Positions 34,211-44,628 of a DNA stretch of 64,000 bases are shown piece by piece. Within the stretch, counting starts at the first letter, position 1. Each line of letters starts with the position of its first letter. Both the position numbers and the translations under genes were made by a program. The notes under the pieces were generated by a model. It was not told where the DNA came from and made no database searches. It worked only from the letters and a program-made list of their open reading frames with translations. This stretch comes from Elymus sibiricus. Lineage: Eukaryota; Streptophyta; Magnoliopsida; Poales; Poaceae. The stretch is taken from NCBI GenBank assembly GCA_039707655.1, contig CM077676.1, positions 428,273,379 through 428,337,378 of the forward strand. Direction: 5' to 3'.

Positions 34211-35356
34211 GAGCATCTCTAGCGGACCCTTTATATCGCCAACCTTTATAGTGCATTTACAGTTCGCGTATGTCTTCGTTTACGGGCCGAAAACAGCCGC
34301 GGCAGAATAGAAACCGAATATGAAACCGCAAAATTTGAAATCACACGTTCGCGCGAGAAATTGAATTATAGTTCAGTAGAACTCTAGCACTTGATCATCT
34401 TAAACAGTCATACATAGTAGAATTTTTACATGTAATATTTGGAGAAGCAGGCGCCACCTAACCCTAATTACAAAATTGGGCTCACCGGAGCCGGGGGGAT
34501 TGCGGCGGCGACGCTGCGGCGGCGGAGGAGCTCAGTCCTCGTCGTCGGAGACGAGGTCGACGTAGACCTCGTCCTGCTTCTTGGCTACGAGGCGCCACTC
34601 TTCCCTGTTGGCTGCGAACTGCTGCGCCGCTGCGAGCCCCTGCTCGAGGAAGATGCGGTTGATGTCGGCGTCCCGTCGACGGCGCTCCTCCTCCGCCTCC
34701 TGCTCCCGCGCAGAGCGCGCGACAATGGCGGCCTCCAAGACGTCCGCCTGCGCCTCGGGGAGGTAATCCTCTGGCCCGATGACGCCCCGCCGCTCCGGCT
34801 CCGCCTCCGGCTCCATCTTCACCGCGCGGACCAGCGGGAGCTCCTCCGGCTCCCTTTTCACCGGGGTGAGCGGCGTACGGGAGCTCGAGGCACTGCCGGA
34901 GGAGCTGCCCGCGACGAAGGAGCCGGAGGACAGCCCGCGGCGGAGAAGCGACGACGGCGGCGAGAGCCCGCGGTTGGTGTACTTGCGGGCGGCCCTTTTC
35001 CTCGCGCCGTCGGCCAAGACGCACCGCCGACGCTCGGGGTCGTCGCCACCACCGGCGCCGCGGCCCGCTGACCACATTCCGCGCCACATTGAGGGGGATT
35101 GAGGTCGCCGGCGGCGAGAAATTGGGAGAGGGATTTGGGATTTGCGGCGGCGCGCGGATAGGGTTCCGACCCGTATCCCAGCCGCAAACCCGTAGATATA
35201 CCGCGTGGGGGGGGGGCGGTTTGCGGGCCACTGTAAAAAGTTTTACGGGCCGGGCGACTATACGGGCTCTGGTCTGGCCCAAAAAACGGGCCAAACCCGT
35301 ATAGTCGCCGGAATTTTACAGGCCGACCTGTTTTAAGGGGTCTGCTAGAGATGCTC
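34211..35356. mobile_element. Inner PIF/Harbinger-type unit, 1,146 bp
   Basis: Termini GAGCATCTCTAGCGGACCC and, in reverse complement, GAGCATCTCTAGCAGACCC. TTA target duplications are at 34208-34210 and 35357-35359. It inserted only 20 bases inside the left end of the related outer unit. It encodes no transposase but carries the 185-residue ORF listed next. Confidence 0.88.
34532..35089 (-). CDS. 185-residue Harbinger-borne protein with SUMO-site-like and SIM-like motifs
   Basis: I do not recognise a named family. The ATG follows a C-rich leader and opens MWRGMWSAGRGAGGGDDPER. Next come a basic stretch (ARKRAARKYTNRG, residues about 30-42), a Ser-rich linker, two psi-K-x-E motifs (VKRE and VKME), the acidic YLPEAQADVLEAAIVA segment, an Arg/Glu-rich helix (AREQEAEEERRRRDADINR), and a C-terminal end VYVDLVSDDED. 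psi-K-x-E is the SUMO acceptor consensus. A hydrophobic V-x-L-V core followed by Ser and acids fits a SUMO-interaction motif. The second, diverged copy (35650-38376) keeps all of these (VKRE, VKTE, MYIDLTSDNDDE). The frame is intact here. Nuclear action is an inference. Confidence 0.65.
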   Translation of the reverse strand: MWRGMWSAGRGAGGGDDPERRRCVLADGARKRAARKYTNRGLSPPSSLLRRGLSSGSFVAGSSSGSASSSRTPLTPVKREPEELPLVRAVKMEPEAEPERRGVIGPEDYLPEAQADVLEAAIVARSAREQEAEEERRRRDADINRIFLEQGLAAAQQFAANREEWRLVAKKQDEVYVDLVSDDED

Positions 35357-35726
35357 TTATAAGGCTAGCCCTTATAAGGGGTTTACGGTTCGCGTTTGCC
35401 CTCTTATAAGGGGCGAATTTGGCTGCGGCCGAGCAGAAACCTTATATGAAACTGTAAAATTTGAAAAAAAATGTTTCGCGCGAGAAATGAACAAGAAACA
35501 GTAGAGATGATCACTTCATACCTACATATATCATTCATACATACACATAGTTCATCGATTACATATTGCGCGTCGGCCTATCCTAACCCTAAACTGGCCA
35601 AAATGGGGCTCACCGGAGCCCTGTGGGTGCGGCGGCGACGCGGCGGCGGCAGCGGTGTTCACTCGTCGTCGTTGTCGGAGGTGAGGTCAATGTACATGGA
35701 GTCCTGCGCTTCGGCTTCGCGGCGCC

Positions 35727-37893
35727 TGTAGGAGATATGCCCTAGAGGCAATAATAAATGTTATTATTTATCTTCATGTTCCTGATTAAGTTTATGTTCC
35801 ATGCTATAACTGCTATGGTTCTCGAGTCTGCAATAACCACGAGGCTTGAAGGAAGACTCATATGCACGTGTGGAATAATAAACGGTAAAATGTATTCCTA
35901 GTCATGCCTCTAAGACTAGCTCAAGTGTTGCATGATGGTCCTGTTTTCCTGATCATGGGCATGTCTATGCCGGCAATTTTGAGGGCACAATGTTAGGAGA
36001 ACACTTGTGTTGAATCGACCCGATTTGATGTCATGCTATGAGATACATTCGTCACAAGTTAATGGTTAATAACACAGAGATAGTTAATGTTTGCATAATT
36101 CCTTAGACCATGAGAGTATCGAGTTTCTTCATGCTTGATTCATGAACTTTGGGGTTTGTTAAACGTCATCCGTAACTGGGTGGCTATTACGGCGGCTTAC
36201 GGGTTCATGGGAAAGTATGTCAAGTAACTTGATAGCTCAAGATTGGGATTTGCTCCTCCGACGATGGAGAGATATCTCTGGGCCCTCTCGGTGTTACGGT
36301 ATCCATCATCGTCTGGCCAGACACAAGTGTGATTTGATCACAGGGATGCCGGAACACGGAAACGAGAAAAGAGAACAAAACCGGTAACGAGGTAACTTGC
36401 ATGGTGGACAAGTTGTTGATCCACGGGGATGCAATAATTCTCACCTCGGGTATTTGTAATATATCGTGAAGCAACAGGAATAGCACACGGCAACTGGAGG
36501 TTCACTCGAATATTCATTCGTGTGAGTATAGGGGTCAATATGGGTGTCCACGGCTCCGATGTTGATCATTGATCGGAAAGTGTTCCGGGTCATGTCTATA
36601 CTTCACCGAACCTATAGGGTCACACGCTTAAGGGTCATTTATCTGCTGAATACTAGACAGGGAGTCTGAGAGAAAATCACCGGAAAAGTTTCGGACACAA
36701 CGGAAACGTTCCGGAGAGGACACCTGAATAGTTCCGGTAAAACTGAAAAGTTGTTTCAGGGTATTCCATTAAGTCAAATTGGTTTCGGCACATGTCTGGA
36801 AATTCTTGGAGGGTGCCAGAATCGTTCTGGAAACTTCTGTGATTTTTCCGGAGGAAAAACCGGAAATGTTCCGGAGCAGCCGGAACCGCTATGGTAGCTT
36901 TTCGCTGAAGAAAAACATTGTTCCGGAATTGTTTCGGAATGCGTTCAAAATTGTTTTAGTGGGTACTGGAATTGTTCTAGGCACACATAAATAATTTGGG
37001 ATTTATTGGACGCAGAAAAATGTCTTCATGAATAGTGAAAGTGCTTTTTGGATTACTTTATGGAAAGCCACCTTTTGGGATATTTCCCAAAAGGCTTCTA
37101 GAAGGCTTGGGGGCCCCCCAAGAGGGTTGGCCGGCCACATGAGGGGCTCCTCCATGGGGCCCCACTTGCTCCATTACATCCCTTTTATGCCCTTGTGGAG
37201 GATTCCATACATATGGGCATTTTTGGGTTTTTGGAAGTGCCCATCCTACCCCTTGGTTTTCCTATAAATAGAGGTGGAGAGGTGCTCTCCACTCTCATCC
37301 CTTGCTCTCATACACATGCCATAGACTTGTCTGGCTTCTCTCTCCCTCCCAGCGAAATAGTTTCGTAGAGCCGAAAGACTGTCTGGGTTCCGGTGGGAAC
37401 TAGTTCTGGACGGCGAAGCCCTGCCGGATAGATGACACCGTATGTGTGCAACTCTGTAGAGAGATCGTAGTTTCGGTCTTAGTTCGAGAGTGCCTCCCGA
37501 AGGGCTGTCCAAGTGACTGTCCGAGTTTCGAGGGTCCTCCCGAAGGGCTGTTCGAGTGACTGTCCGAGTTTCGAGGGTCCTCCCGAAGGGTTGTCCGAGT
37601 GACTGTCCGAGTTTCGAGGGTCCTCCCGGAGGGCTGTCCGCGACACCGTCCGAGGGACTGTCAGACCGCCTCCCGGAGGGCTGTCCGAGGGGCAGATGAG
37701 GGAGTACATCCTCACGGTTGGGAGGTTGTAAATCCTAGCTGCGGGGATCTGTACCGCCAATCGTCATCGACTCTACTTCCGCTGCGCTACGAGTCGGTAA
37801 CGAAAAAATCAAAACCTTGTATGCAGTCTCCATAGTGGTCCTGGGCTGGTGCGTAGGTCGGAAATTTTTTGTTTTCTGCTGCGTTACCCTATA
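35727..37893 (+). mobile_element. Solo LTR of an Angela/WIS/BARE1-type copia retrotransposon
   Basis: Starts TGTAGGAGATATGCCCTAGA and ends GCGTTACCCTATA, so the usual CA end has become TA. The 5-bp duplication GCGCC flanks it at 35722-35726 and 37894-37898. No internal region is present, so it arose by recombination between the two LTRs. It contains TATAAATA at 37263-37270 before the transcribed region. The LTR at 58465-60606 is its relative in inverse orientation. Confidence 0.93.
37495..37700. repeat. Minisatellite inside the solo LTR
   Basis: Four to five copies of GAGGGTCCTCCCGAAGGGCT with the spacer GTCCGAGTGACTGTCCGAGT, a unit of about 50 bases. The other LTR has a shorter version at 58665-58810, so repeat number varies between family members. 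Confidence 0.8.
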
Positions 37894-38376
37894 GCGCCAC
37901 GCCTCCTCCTTCTCCTCGAACTCCCGCGCCCTGGCGAGGCCCTGCTTGAGCAGGACGTCGTTGACCTCCTCGTCACGGCGGCGGCGCTGCGCCACCTCCT
38001 CCTCCTCCCGCGCACTGCGCGCGAGAATCGCCGCCTCGATGGTGTCCGCCTCGGAGGAGGGGAGGTAGTCCTCCTCCTCCCGCGCACTGCGCGGCCGCTC
38101 CTCCTCGTGCTCCGTCTTCACCGTGCGGAGCGGCGGGAGCTCCTCCGCCTCCCTCTTGACCGGCGGCAGCGGCGTGCGCGAGGTGCACGCACCGAAGGAG
38201 CTGCCCGCGCCTGCCTGCGGTTGTACTCCTCCGTCTCGCGGCGGAGGAGTGACGGCAGTGGCTCTAGGCCGCGGTTCGTGTACCTCCGGGCCGACCGCTT
38301 CCTCGCGGCGTCGGCGGCGACGCACCGCTGCCGCTCGGGGTCGTCGCCACCGCCGGCGCGGCGGCCCGAGGACCAC

Positions 38377-39464
38377 CGCGCCACATGGTGGAGTTCGACG
38401 GCGGATTTGAGTCGCCGGCGGCGAGAAATCGAGAGGGGAGGGGGGATTGCGACGGCGCGAAGATAGGGTTTGGCCTGTAAATCGGCCGCGAACCCTTAGT
38501 TATACCCCGCGGGGGGGGAGGGGGTGGTTTCCGGGCCACTGTAAAGCATTTACGGGCCGGGGCGACTATATGGGCTCTGGTCTGGCCCAAAAAAGGGCCA
38601 AACCCGTATAGTCGCCGGATTTTTACAGTTCGTGTGTTTTTCAGACCATTTTTTTATCCAGAACAGACGCGGCAAAATTCCGGCGGGTTTATGGTTTCAG
38701 ACCATTTTTTTTAATCCAGAACAGACGCGGTAAAAGTCCACGGACGCTTATACGTTTTACGGGTCACCGAAAACGCGAGCCTCCGACCCATACTTCTACA
38801 TGTCCGAGGACGGTATACATGCCACGAATTGGGTCCTTCTGCCGCCCTCTCCGCGCGCCGCCATACGTACCACCCGTTACCAGCCGTCGATTTCTCCCAG
38901 CTCTAACAAAATTCTGCACTGCAAAAGGATCGAGCGCGTGCGTGCGGCCATGGCTGATCCCGTTCGTGCTCGACGCGAGGAAGAGGAACGGGATGCGGGC
39001 CTGGGGCCGGGCTCGCGTGTGCGTGCGGCCATGGCGGGCGGGCGGATGCGGTCCTGGGGCCGGGCTCGCGCACTCGGGGAGCAGCCCCGAACTCCTCCTC
39101 CCGAGGCGCCAGCTCGCGGCGGCGGTGCGCGGGCAGCGCTGGCAGGGGCGGCGGTGCGCGGGACTGCGGCGGAGAGCGGATGGGCGGCGAGGGATGGGCC
39201 AGCCGGAGGCGCAGCGGGTGGGCGGTAGCGGCAGGCTGAAGGGGCAGCGGCGGGTCGGGCCTCGACCAGTCTGTGCGTGAGGATGAGGAGCCTCACGGGA
39301 AGAAGAGAAAAGAAAAAAAATATGAAAAAAAATGGGTCCCGCTGGTAGATGCTCTTTTAAGAGCCAGTTTAATGTAACTATTCTATCGTGACTGTTTTTT
39401 GAGGCGCCCTGTATACATGTTTTAAAGGTCGAATTTTTACGGGGGAAACACTTTGTATCAGTAG
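38377..39464. other. Distal part of the outer Harbinger-type unit
   Basis: Leader-like DNA for the ORF copy (38400-38640) matches 35090-35310 of the inner unit. 38655-38745 has two copies of CAGAACAGACGCGG with flanks. A GC-rich part follows (38800-39290) with overlapping open frames but no motif. Then comes GTCCCGCTGGTAGATGCTC, a Harbinger-like end at 39354. Confidence 0.45.
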
Positions 39465-42400
39465 TCTGATATGGAGCATTCGCCACACCACTCATGGGCC
39501 ATTGATCTTTTCTTGATCACACGGACGAGAAATCACACGTAACCCCATCTTAATTACGCACCCGGTTTTCATGCATGTCCTCGTAACCCCTCCCCTCTAA
39601 TCACGCACCTATTTTATCTCCCTCCAATCCCCCTTTCCTCTCACCTGCCTGCCTGCCCACCAACGCACCCCAGCTCGATCCCTGCTCACCGGGATCCCAA
39701 CCCACCTCGCCCCGAGCTCGCCGTCAGCCGCAGTTGGCAGATTTGATCCCCTGCACTGTCCCACTCCGTGATGCTACCCTGGGCGACCTGGTCGGTGTGC
39801 TACCAGATTTAGGCGTCCATGGGCGACCACTCCACCATGTTCCTTGCCTCAAGTCTGCCGGAGAACCACATGTGAGCCGGATAATCGAAGGTATGGCATT
39901 GCGTCAACCCCCCACCATCATGTGTTGTAGTTTTTGATTATTGTCAGCAATAAAATTAGATGTTTCCAGTAAGCATTAACCATGCTTGGTAAGCATCAGA
40001 TATGTGCTTCGGCATTCTAGTTTGTTCGCATCGATGGATGAAATTGGTTTATGGATCACAAAATGATCGATGCACACACAACTTTTTTTAGATGATGCGG
40101 ACACATGTTGGCAATATTCATTGCTAGTTTCGAGTTACGAAATTATATGCTTCCACTAGAGATGAATTGCGTAACAACGAATTGATGCTTCTTAATATCC
40201 ATGCTTCCTAACTTTATTTGATGTTTTCTTCGGTCCAGATAGTTTTGGGCAATAGAAACATATTTCTACTCCCTTTTGTACTTACTATTGCATTTTCAGA
40301 AAATTTTCTGTATTTAACATTGCCATCATGCTTCCTATATTTCATATATATGCTGAAGTGGCGGACCGAAATGTGTCATTTTTCCTTTTTGAAAGATGCC
40401 AAATCAAATCCAACAAATATCCAAAAGAAAAAATCAGGACTATGCGACATGGCATGTAGGAAGAGTAGATGCTTCCTTACATGGAATTCTTTGCTTCTTC
40501 AATACGGTACCATACATCTTCGTATTACCCGTTATTGCTTCATACCGTCTATACTTACGGACCACATGTTTAATGGATGTATAATTCAAGCAGTTGTGTG
40601 CTAGCTTTGGAGCTGGTGGGCGCAGCCGGAGACATATATGGACGCGACCGTTGCATGCACCAAGAAGTGTGATGGCAGCTGGATCCGCCCTGCAATGAGG
40701 ATGACCACAAGCGAAGGAAAGCGAGTCTACAGTCTATAGGAAACATATTATAGAAACTTAGGAAGCATTGTACACACTATTTGTAACTCGAAGGAAATAA
40801 ATGTGTATCATGTCTGAAACTAATTGTATGAACGAACGAAGCAGGAAATAAAGTTATGTTAGATTAGAAGCAAATTAATTCTACCATGCATACACTAAAG
40901 TATAGGATGGAAGCAAAGGTTTCTTGTGTTGGAAACTTGGTAAAAAGATATATGGGACACAAATTTCTGATATGAGAACGAATTCTTAGATGCAAAATTT
41001 TGTTACACGGAACCAAAGTGTTTGGACACAAGTTTTTTGTTATGTCCAAAGGTTTTCTATTGCGATTGAAGCAAATTATCTTGTCGGTGGAAGCAATTGT
41101 TTTTTCATTAAAAACGAAATAAAATGTTACACAAGATACATTTTTTGTTACATCGAAGCAAATTAATCATGCACTCGAAGCAAATTTTATAGGGAAACAC
41201 TTCTGTGCAGATGACGGACGGAAGCAATTCGTCAGACTGTTCACACGATGCTCATTGCACTTTTTTATCCCACTGACTAAATTGCTCAACATCCATAGAT
41301 GTGTGCTCCTTCACGCATAGCAACTAGATTTTCTCTCCACGTCCTAACCCATAACCCCTCGCGCATTGAGCTCACCTGCCCCCAACCCATGTGTTTGTCG
41401 TCCCCATCTCCATCGACTGACTCCTCCCGAATCACCTCCATCACTGACATTGTCAATCACATCGTCATTCAGGATCTCTCCTCCATGAAGTAGCCTTGCT
41501 CCCTATGGTCGTGAGACGCACCACGCTGGTGCGCCGTCGCATCTGGTGGCTGCACCCGACATTAGACACAACGCGCGAGCTCGCAACCCCATCAACACCA
41601 TGGTCATCTACTATGTTGTCTCCCGTCCATAACGGCAGAGCTTCGTCTCGATGCTTCATGACCTAATAAGTCATGCTACCTACGATAGCGTCACATGCTT
41701 CCTATCCTAACCAAAATTAAATTCGTCACAACTTCCTACATCAACTAGCACACATAAAATTGAACTATATTCATCTATATGCATTCATTCTCCATGGGAA
41801 GGGAAAAAACCTTCATACAACATGTATGCTTCTAGGTACTATCACTACTATGAAGGTATATATTGCTTCTACAACTAAAGGCTAGTGCGTCGTACCTCAA
41901 TTAACAATGCTTCCATCAAACTTGTCTCCCCCAATTTTGATATTCTCTCATCAAACGCATGTACCATGAGCTAATGTAAAAAAACAGCGCATCAGACACA
42001 GCAGACATCATACGCCCCCCAATACACATGAGAAGTACTAGAAACATTGAAAAACACTGCAAATCATCTTCGATTTATCTGTTCGTCGCCATTATGGACA
42101 ATTTGCGGATTTGTGAGCTGCTGATTGGACCAATCTGCAGCCTCATCTCCTGCTTCGGAACTCATCCCAGGCCACGGAAAATTTGGATCAGTGGAAGCAG
42201 GACGATGAACTGAATTGGAGAACTCATGATACTCAATTTGAAAGTCCAGGTGCACCATTTTTCCTTGATCTGGGGTGAACCGTGCAACGTGGAAGCAAGG
42301 TCCAAGGGTGGGACAAAGGGATGGAGAGAGAGAAAGAGTAACCTGGTCGTGGAGGGCGTGGGTTACGGCAGCAGTTAGGAAGCACACAATTAGCGGCTAC

Positions 42401-42490
42401 AGCTAATCTCTCGGGCCTAAACTATCAGATCAGGCATACATCATGCTTCCAATCCAACGGCCAATAACTAGTCTGATAGAAGAAAATTAC
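39465..42490. repeat. Probable insertion rich in TGCTTCC / GAAGCAAAT words
   Basis: The sequence CAGTAGTCTGAT occurs at its left edge (about 39458) and again after it (about 42491), with a further TAGTCTGATA at 42470. An inserted element of about 3.0 kb with a 10-12-bp duplication would explain this. The interior repeats TGCTTCC/GGAAGC words many times between 39960 and 42450 and has no supported gene. The TIR is weak (GGCCATTGATC against GGCCGTTGGAT), so a Mutator-type origin is only possible. Confidence 0.45.
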
Positions 42491-42532
42491 CAGTAGTCTG
42501 ATGCCTAGTGGTTCCCGCGAGAGATGCTCTTA

Positions 42533-44625
42533 GAGCATTTACAGCCGGACTTGCAAATCCGGCACCCTATACGCCCGCGGGCGCGTCCGCGGACAGTGCC
42601 CGTCAGCCCCTCATATGTTGCTCTGCACATCCACATATCTCAAATTCGGTTTCTCAAATCCATGCAAATCCATGCACGTAGATCATACAGACCATTGTCG
42701 CACGTAAATAACAAATGTTTGGTACCGAATATAAATAGTGTTTACATAAAATTTATTTTAAGTGCACAACTCAAACAACAGCACTTTGGTTTCCATTATG
42801 GGTCCACATATGCTCCACAAGATCATTGAGGAGCTGCGCGTGCACATGATGATCTCGAAGATTCTGATGCATCTGCAGAAAGTTCATGAGCTGAGTTGCA
42901 TCTTGATCTTCCGGGATTTCAACTTTTTCTCCAGGTGCTTCGAAATCATTGGTTTGGGCTACACCATCACCCTCATCCTCGACAATCATGTTGTGCAAAA
43001 TAACACAACATGTCATGAGCTGCCACAAAGTTTCCGATTCCCACATCATTGCAGCGCCACGAACAATTCCCCAACGAGCTTGAAGCACACCAAATGCCCT
43101 CTCCACATCCTTCATAGCCGCTTCCTGCATTGTTGCAAAGTGGCTTTGTTTATTGCCATGCGGTTCGGATATGGTCTTCACAAACACCGCCCACTGAGGA
43201 TAGATGCCATCGGCAAGGTAGTATCCCATGTTGTAGTCTCGGCCGTTGACGGTGTAGTTGCACGACGGTGATTCCCCATTGCAAAGCCTCCTGAACACCG
43301 GAGATCGTTGAAGCATGTTGATGTCGTTGTGAGAACCCGGCATTTCAAAGAAAGCATGCCAAATCCATACGTCATGTGATGCCACCGCTGCTAGTATGAT
43401 GGTGGCCTCTTTGGTGTGACCTTGATACATTCCACGCAAACCTTTGGGGCAGTTCTTCCATTGCCAATGCATGCAATCAATTGATCCGAGCATTCCTGGA
43501 AACCCCCTTGCCTCTCCAATAGCCAACAACTTCTCCGTGTCCTGCGCATTTGGTTCTCTGAGATACTCAGGTCCAAACACCTCCACCACGGCGCGGGCAA
43601 ACTTGACAGTAGTCTTCAGGCATGTGCTCTCCCCCATCCTAACCATCTCACCAACGGCATCTACAGCAGTACCAAGTGCAAGCATCCTCAGAGCAGCCGT
43701 GCATTTCTGCTTGGCAGAGAAAGAGAGTTGTCCGCAGCAATCCCTTGTGAGCCTGAAGTAGTCATCGTGTGCCTCCACTCCCTCCACAATGCGCAAAAAA
43801 ATGGCTTCTGCATGCGAAAACGGCGACGAAACCATGGATCATCCGGGAAAGTAGGCTTGGGAGCAAAGTAGTCCCTCTGCAGTAGCCGAGCTTCGGACAC
43901 CCTATCCCGATTGATCACTCTTCTCCCTTTGATTGAACCCTTGAAGTTGAGAATACGCTCCACTTGCCGGTCCATTTCCTCTTGCATGCTCATGACCATG
44001 ATCATGTCCACTTCTTCGTACGAATCCGAGGAATCGAAGAACTCATCTTGAATCATTTGATCAAGCTCCGTCGGTCCATACTCCTCGTCCAACGAAGTAT
44101 CGGAATCCATCGTTTTCCCTAATAAAATCACAAAAAATCCGGTCAGACAATGTGTCAAACACATCAAGCGCAAGGCGGAGCCAGAGAGTTGCCGGACGCA
44201 CCGCGGTGGCGTCCGGGCCGGCGACGACGTCCCCGGCGGCGAGGAAGGGAGAGAGGACTGCTCTGCCGGAGCTGACGGCGCAGAGGCTAGGAACTGCTGC
44301 GGAGTGGGCGCGGCGGTAGAGCTGCGAGACTGACGGCGCGGAGGAGGAAGAAGAGAGGAGAGAGAAAATGGATCCGGCAGTTCTGGGGGTGGATTTGGTG
44401 CAATTTGGGGTGGGGTCGGGCTGTCGGGTCCGACGTGGCGGGCGCGCCCGGGCGCCCCCATATATCCGCCCCATATTTGGGCTGGATATGAGGGGTGCCG
44501 GTCAGCCCGGGCGTTTGAGGCCCGTTTAAGGAGCCCGTCTGGATCGAAATTTCGTGACCGGTCAGTGACCGGGCGGCCCGCCCAGGCGTTTGAGGCGGGT
44601 TTGAGGCGCCCGGCTGCAGATGCTC
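42533..44625 (-). mobile_element. PIF/Harbinger transposon with transposase gene, 2,093 bp
   Basis: Termini GAGCATTTACAGCCGG and, in reverse complement, GAGCATCTGCAGCCGGG. TTA flanks both sides (42530-42532, 44626-44628). It carries one transposase gene on the minus strand. The second, Myb-like ORF found in full-length Harbinger elements is missing, so this is a partial unit. Confidence 0.92.
42771..44110 (-). pseudogene. Harbinger DDE transposase, one frameshift
   Basis: Start chosen at MDSDTSLDEEYGPTELDQ (44110), which begins the acidic N-terminus usual for these proteins, followed by RLLQRDYFAPKPTFPDDPWF. A run of seven T on the minus strand at 43795-43801, where eight are needed, shifts the frame after RMQKPFF. 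The rest is open to the stop at 42771. The catalytic region is intact: GSIDCMHWQWKN with the first Asp, EMPGSHNDINML with the second, and DVERAFGVLQARW with the Glu. The enzyme would cut and rejoin Harbinger ends at TTA sites with a Myb-like partner. A longer frame upstream to 44461 is proline/serine-rich and probably not translated. Confidence 0.9.
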
Positions 44626-44628
44626 TTA

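Larger units (their letters stand above)
35640..38376 (-). pseudogene. Second copy of the Harbinger-borne ORF, split by a solo LTR
   Basis: Belongs to the outer unit. The N-terminal part (DPERQRCVAADAARKRSARR, YTNRGL) starts near 38384. A frameshift near 38215 moves into the frame with SRTPLPPVKREAEEL, VKTEHEEE, YLPSSEADTIEAAILA and REFEEKEEAWRYR, where the LTR begins (37893). The last codons (QDSMYIDLTSDNDDE, stop) are on the other side of the LTR, at about 35655-35700. The copy is thus dead, yet motif conservation with the intact copy suggests that both derive from a once-selected gene. Confidence 0.7.
34188..42529. mobile_element. Outer PIF/Harbinger-type unit carrying nested insertions
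   Basis: Left terminus GAGCGTCTCTAGCAGGCCCC at 34188, preceded by TTA (34185-34187). The matching right terminus is best placed at 42529 (reverse complement GAGCATCTCTCGCGGGAACC), followed by TTA. An alternative right end is at 39354 (GAGCATCTACCAGCGGGACC), where the following bases are TTT. The unit holds an inner Harbinger copy (34211-35356), a solo copia LTR (35727-37893) and probably a further insertion at 39.46-42.48 kb. The left end, the gene copy and the nesting are clear; the right limit is not. Confidence 0.55.

Noticed and set aside
34439..35304. Plus-strand and other minus-strand ORFs over the Harbinger ORF
   Set aside because: Only the 34532-35089 frame is shared in motif order with the second copy.
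39354..39357. Right end of the outer Harbinger unit at 39354
   Set aside because: The terminus fits, but the flank reads TTT instead of TTA; kept only as an alternative to 42529.
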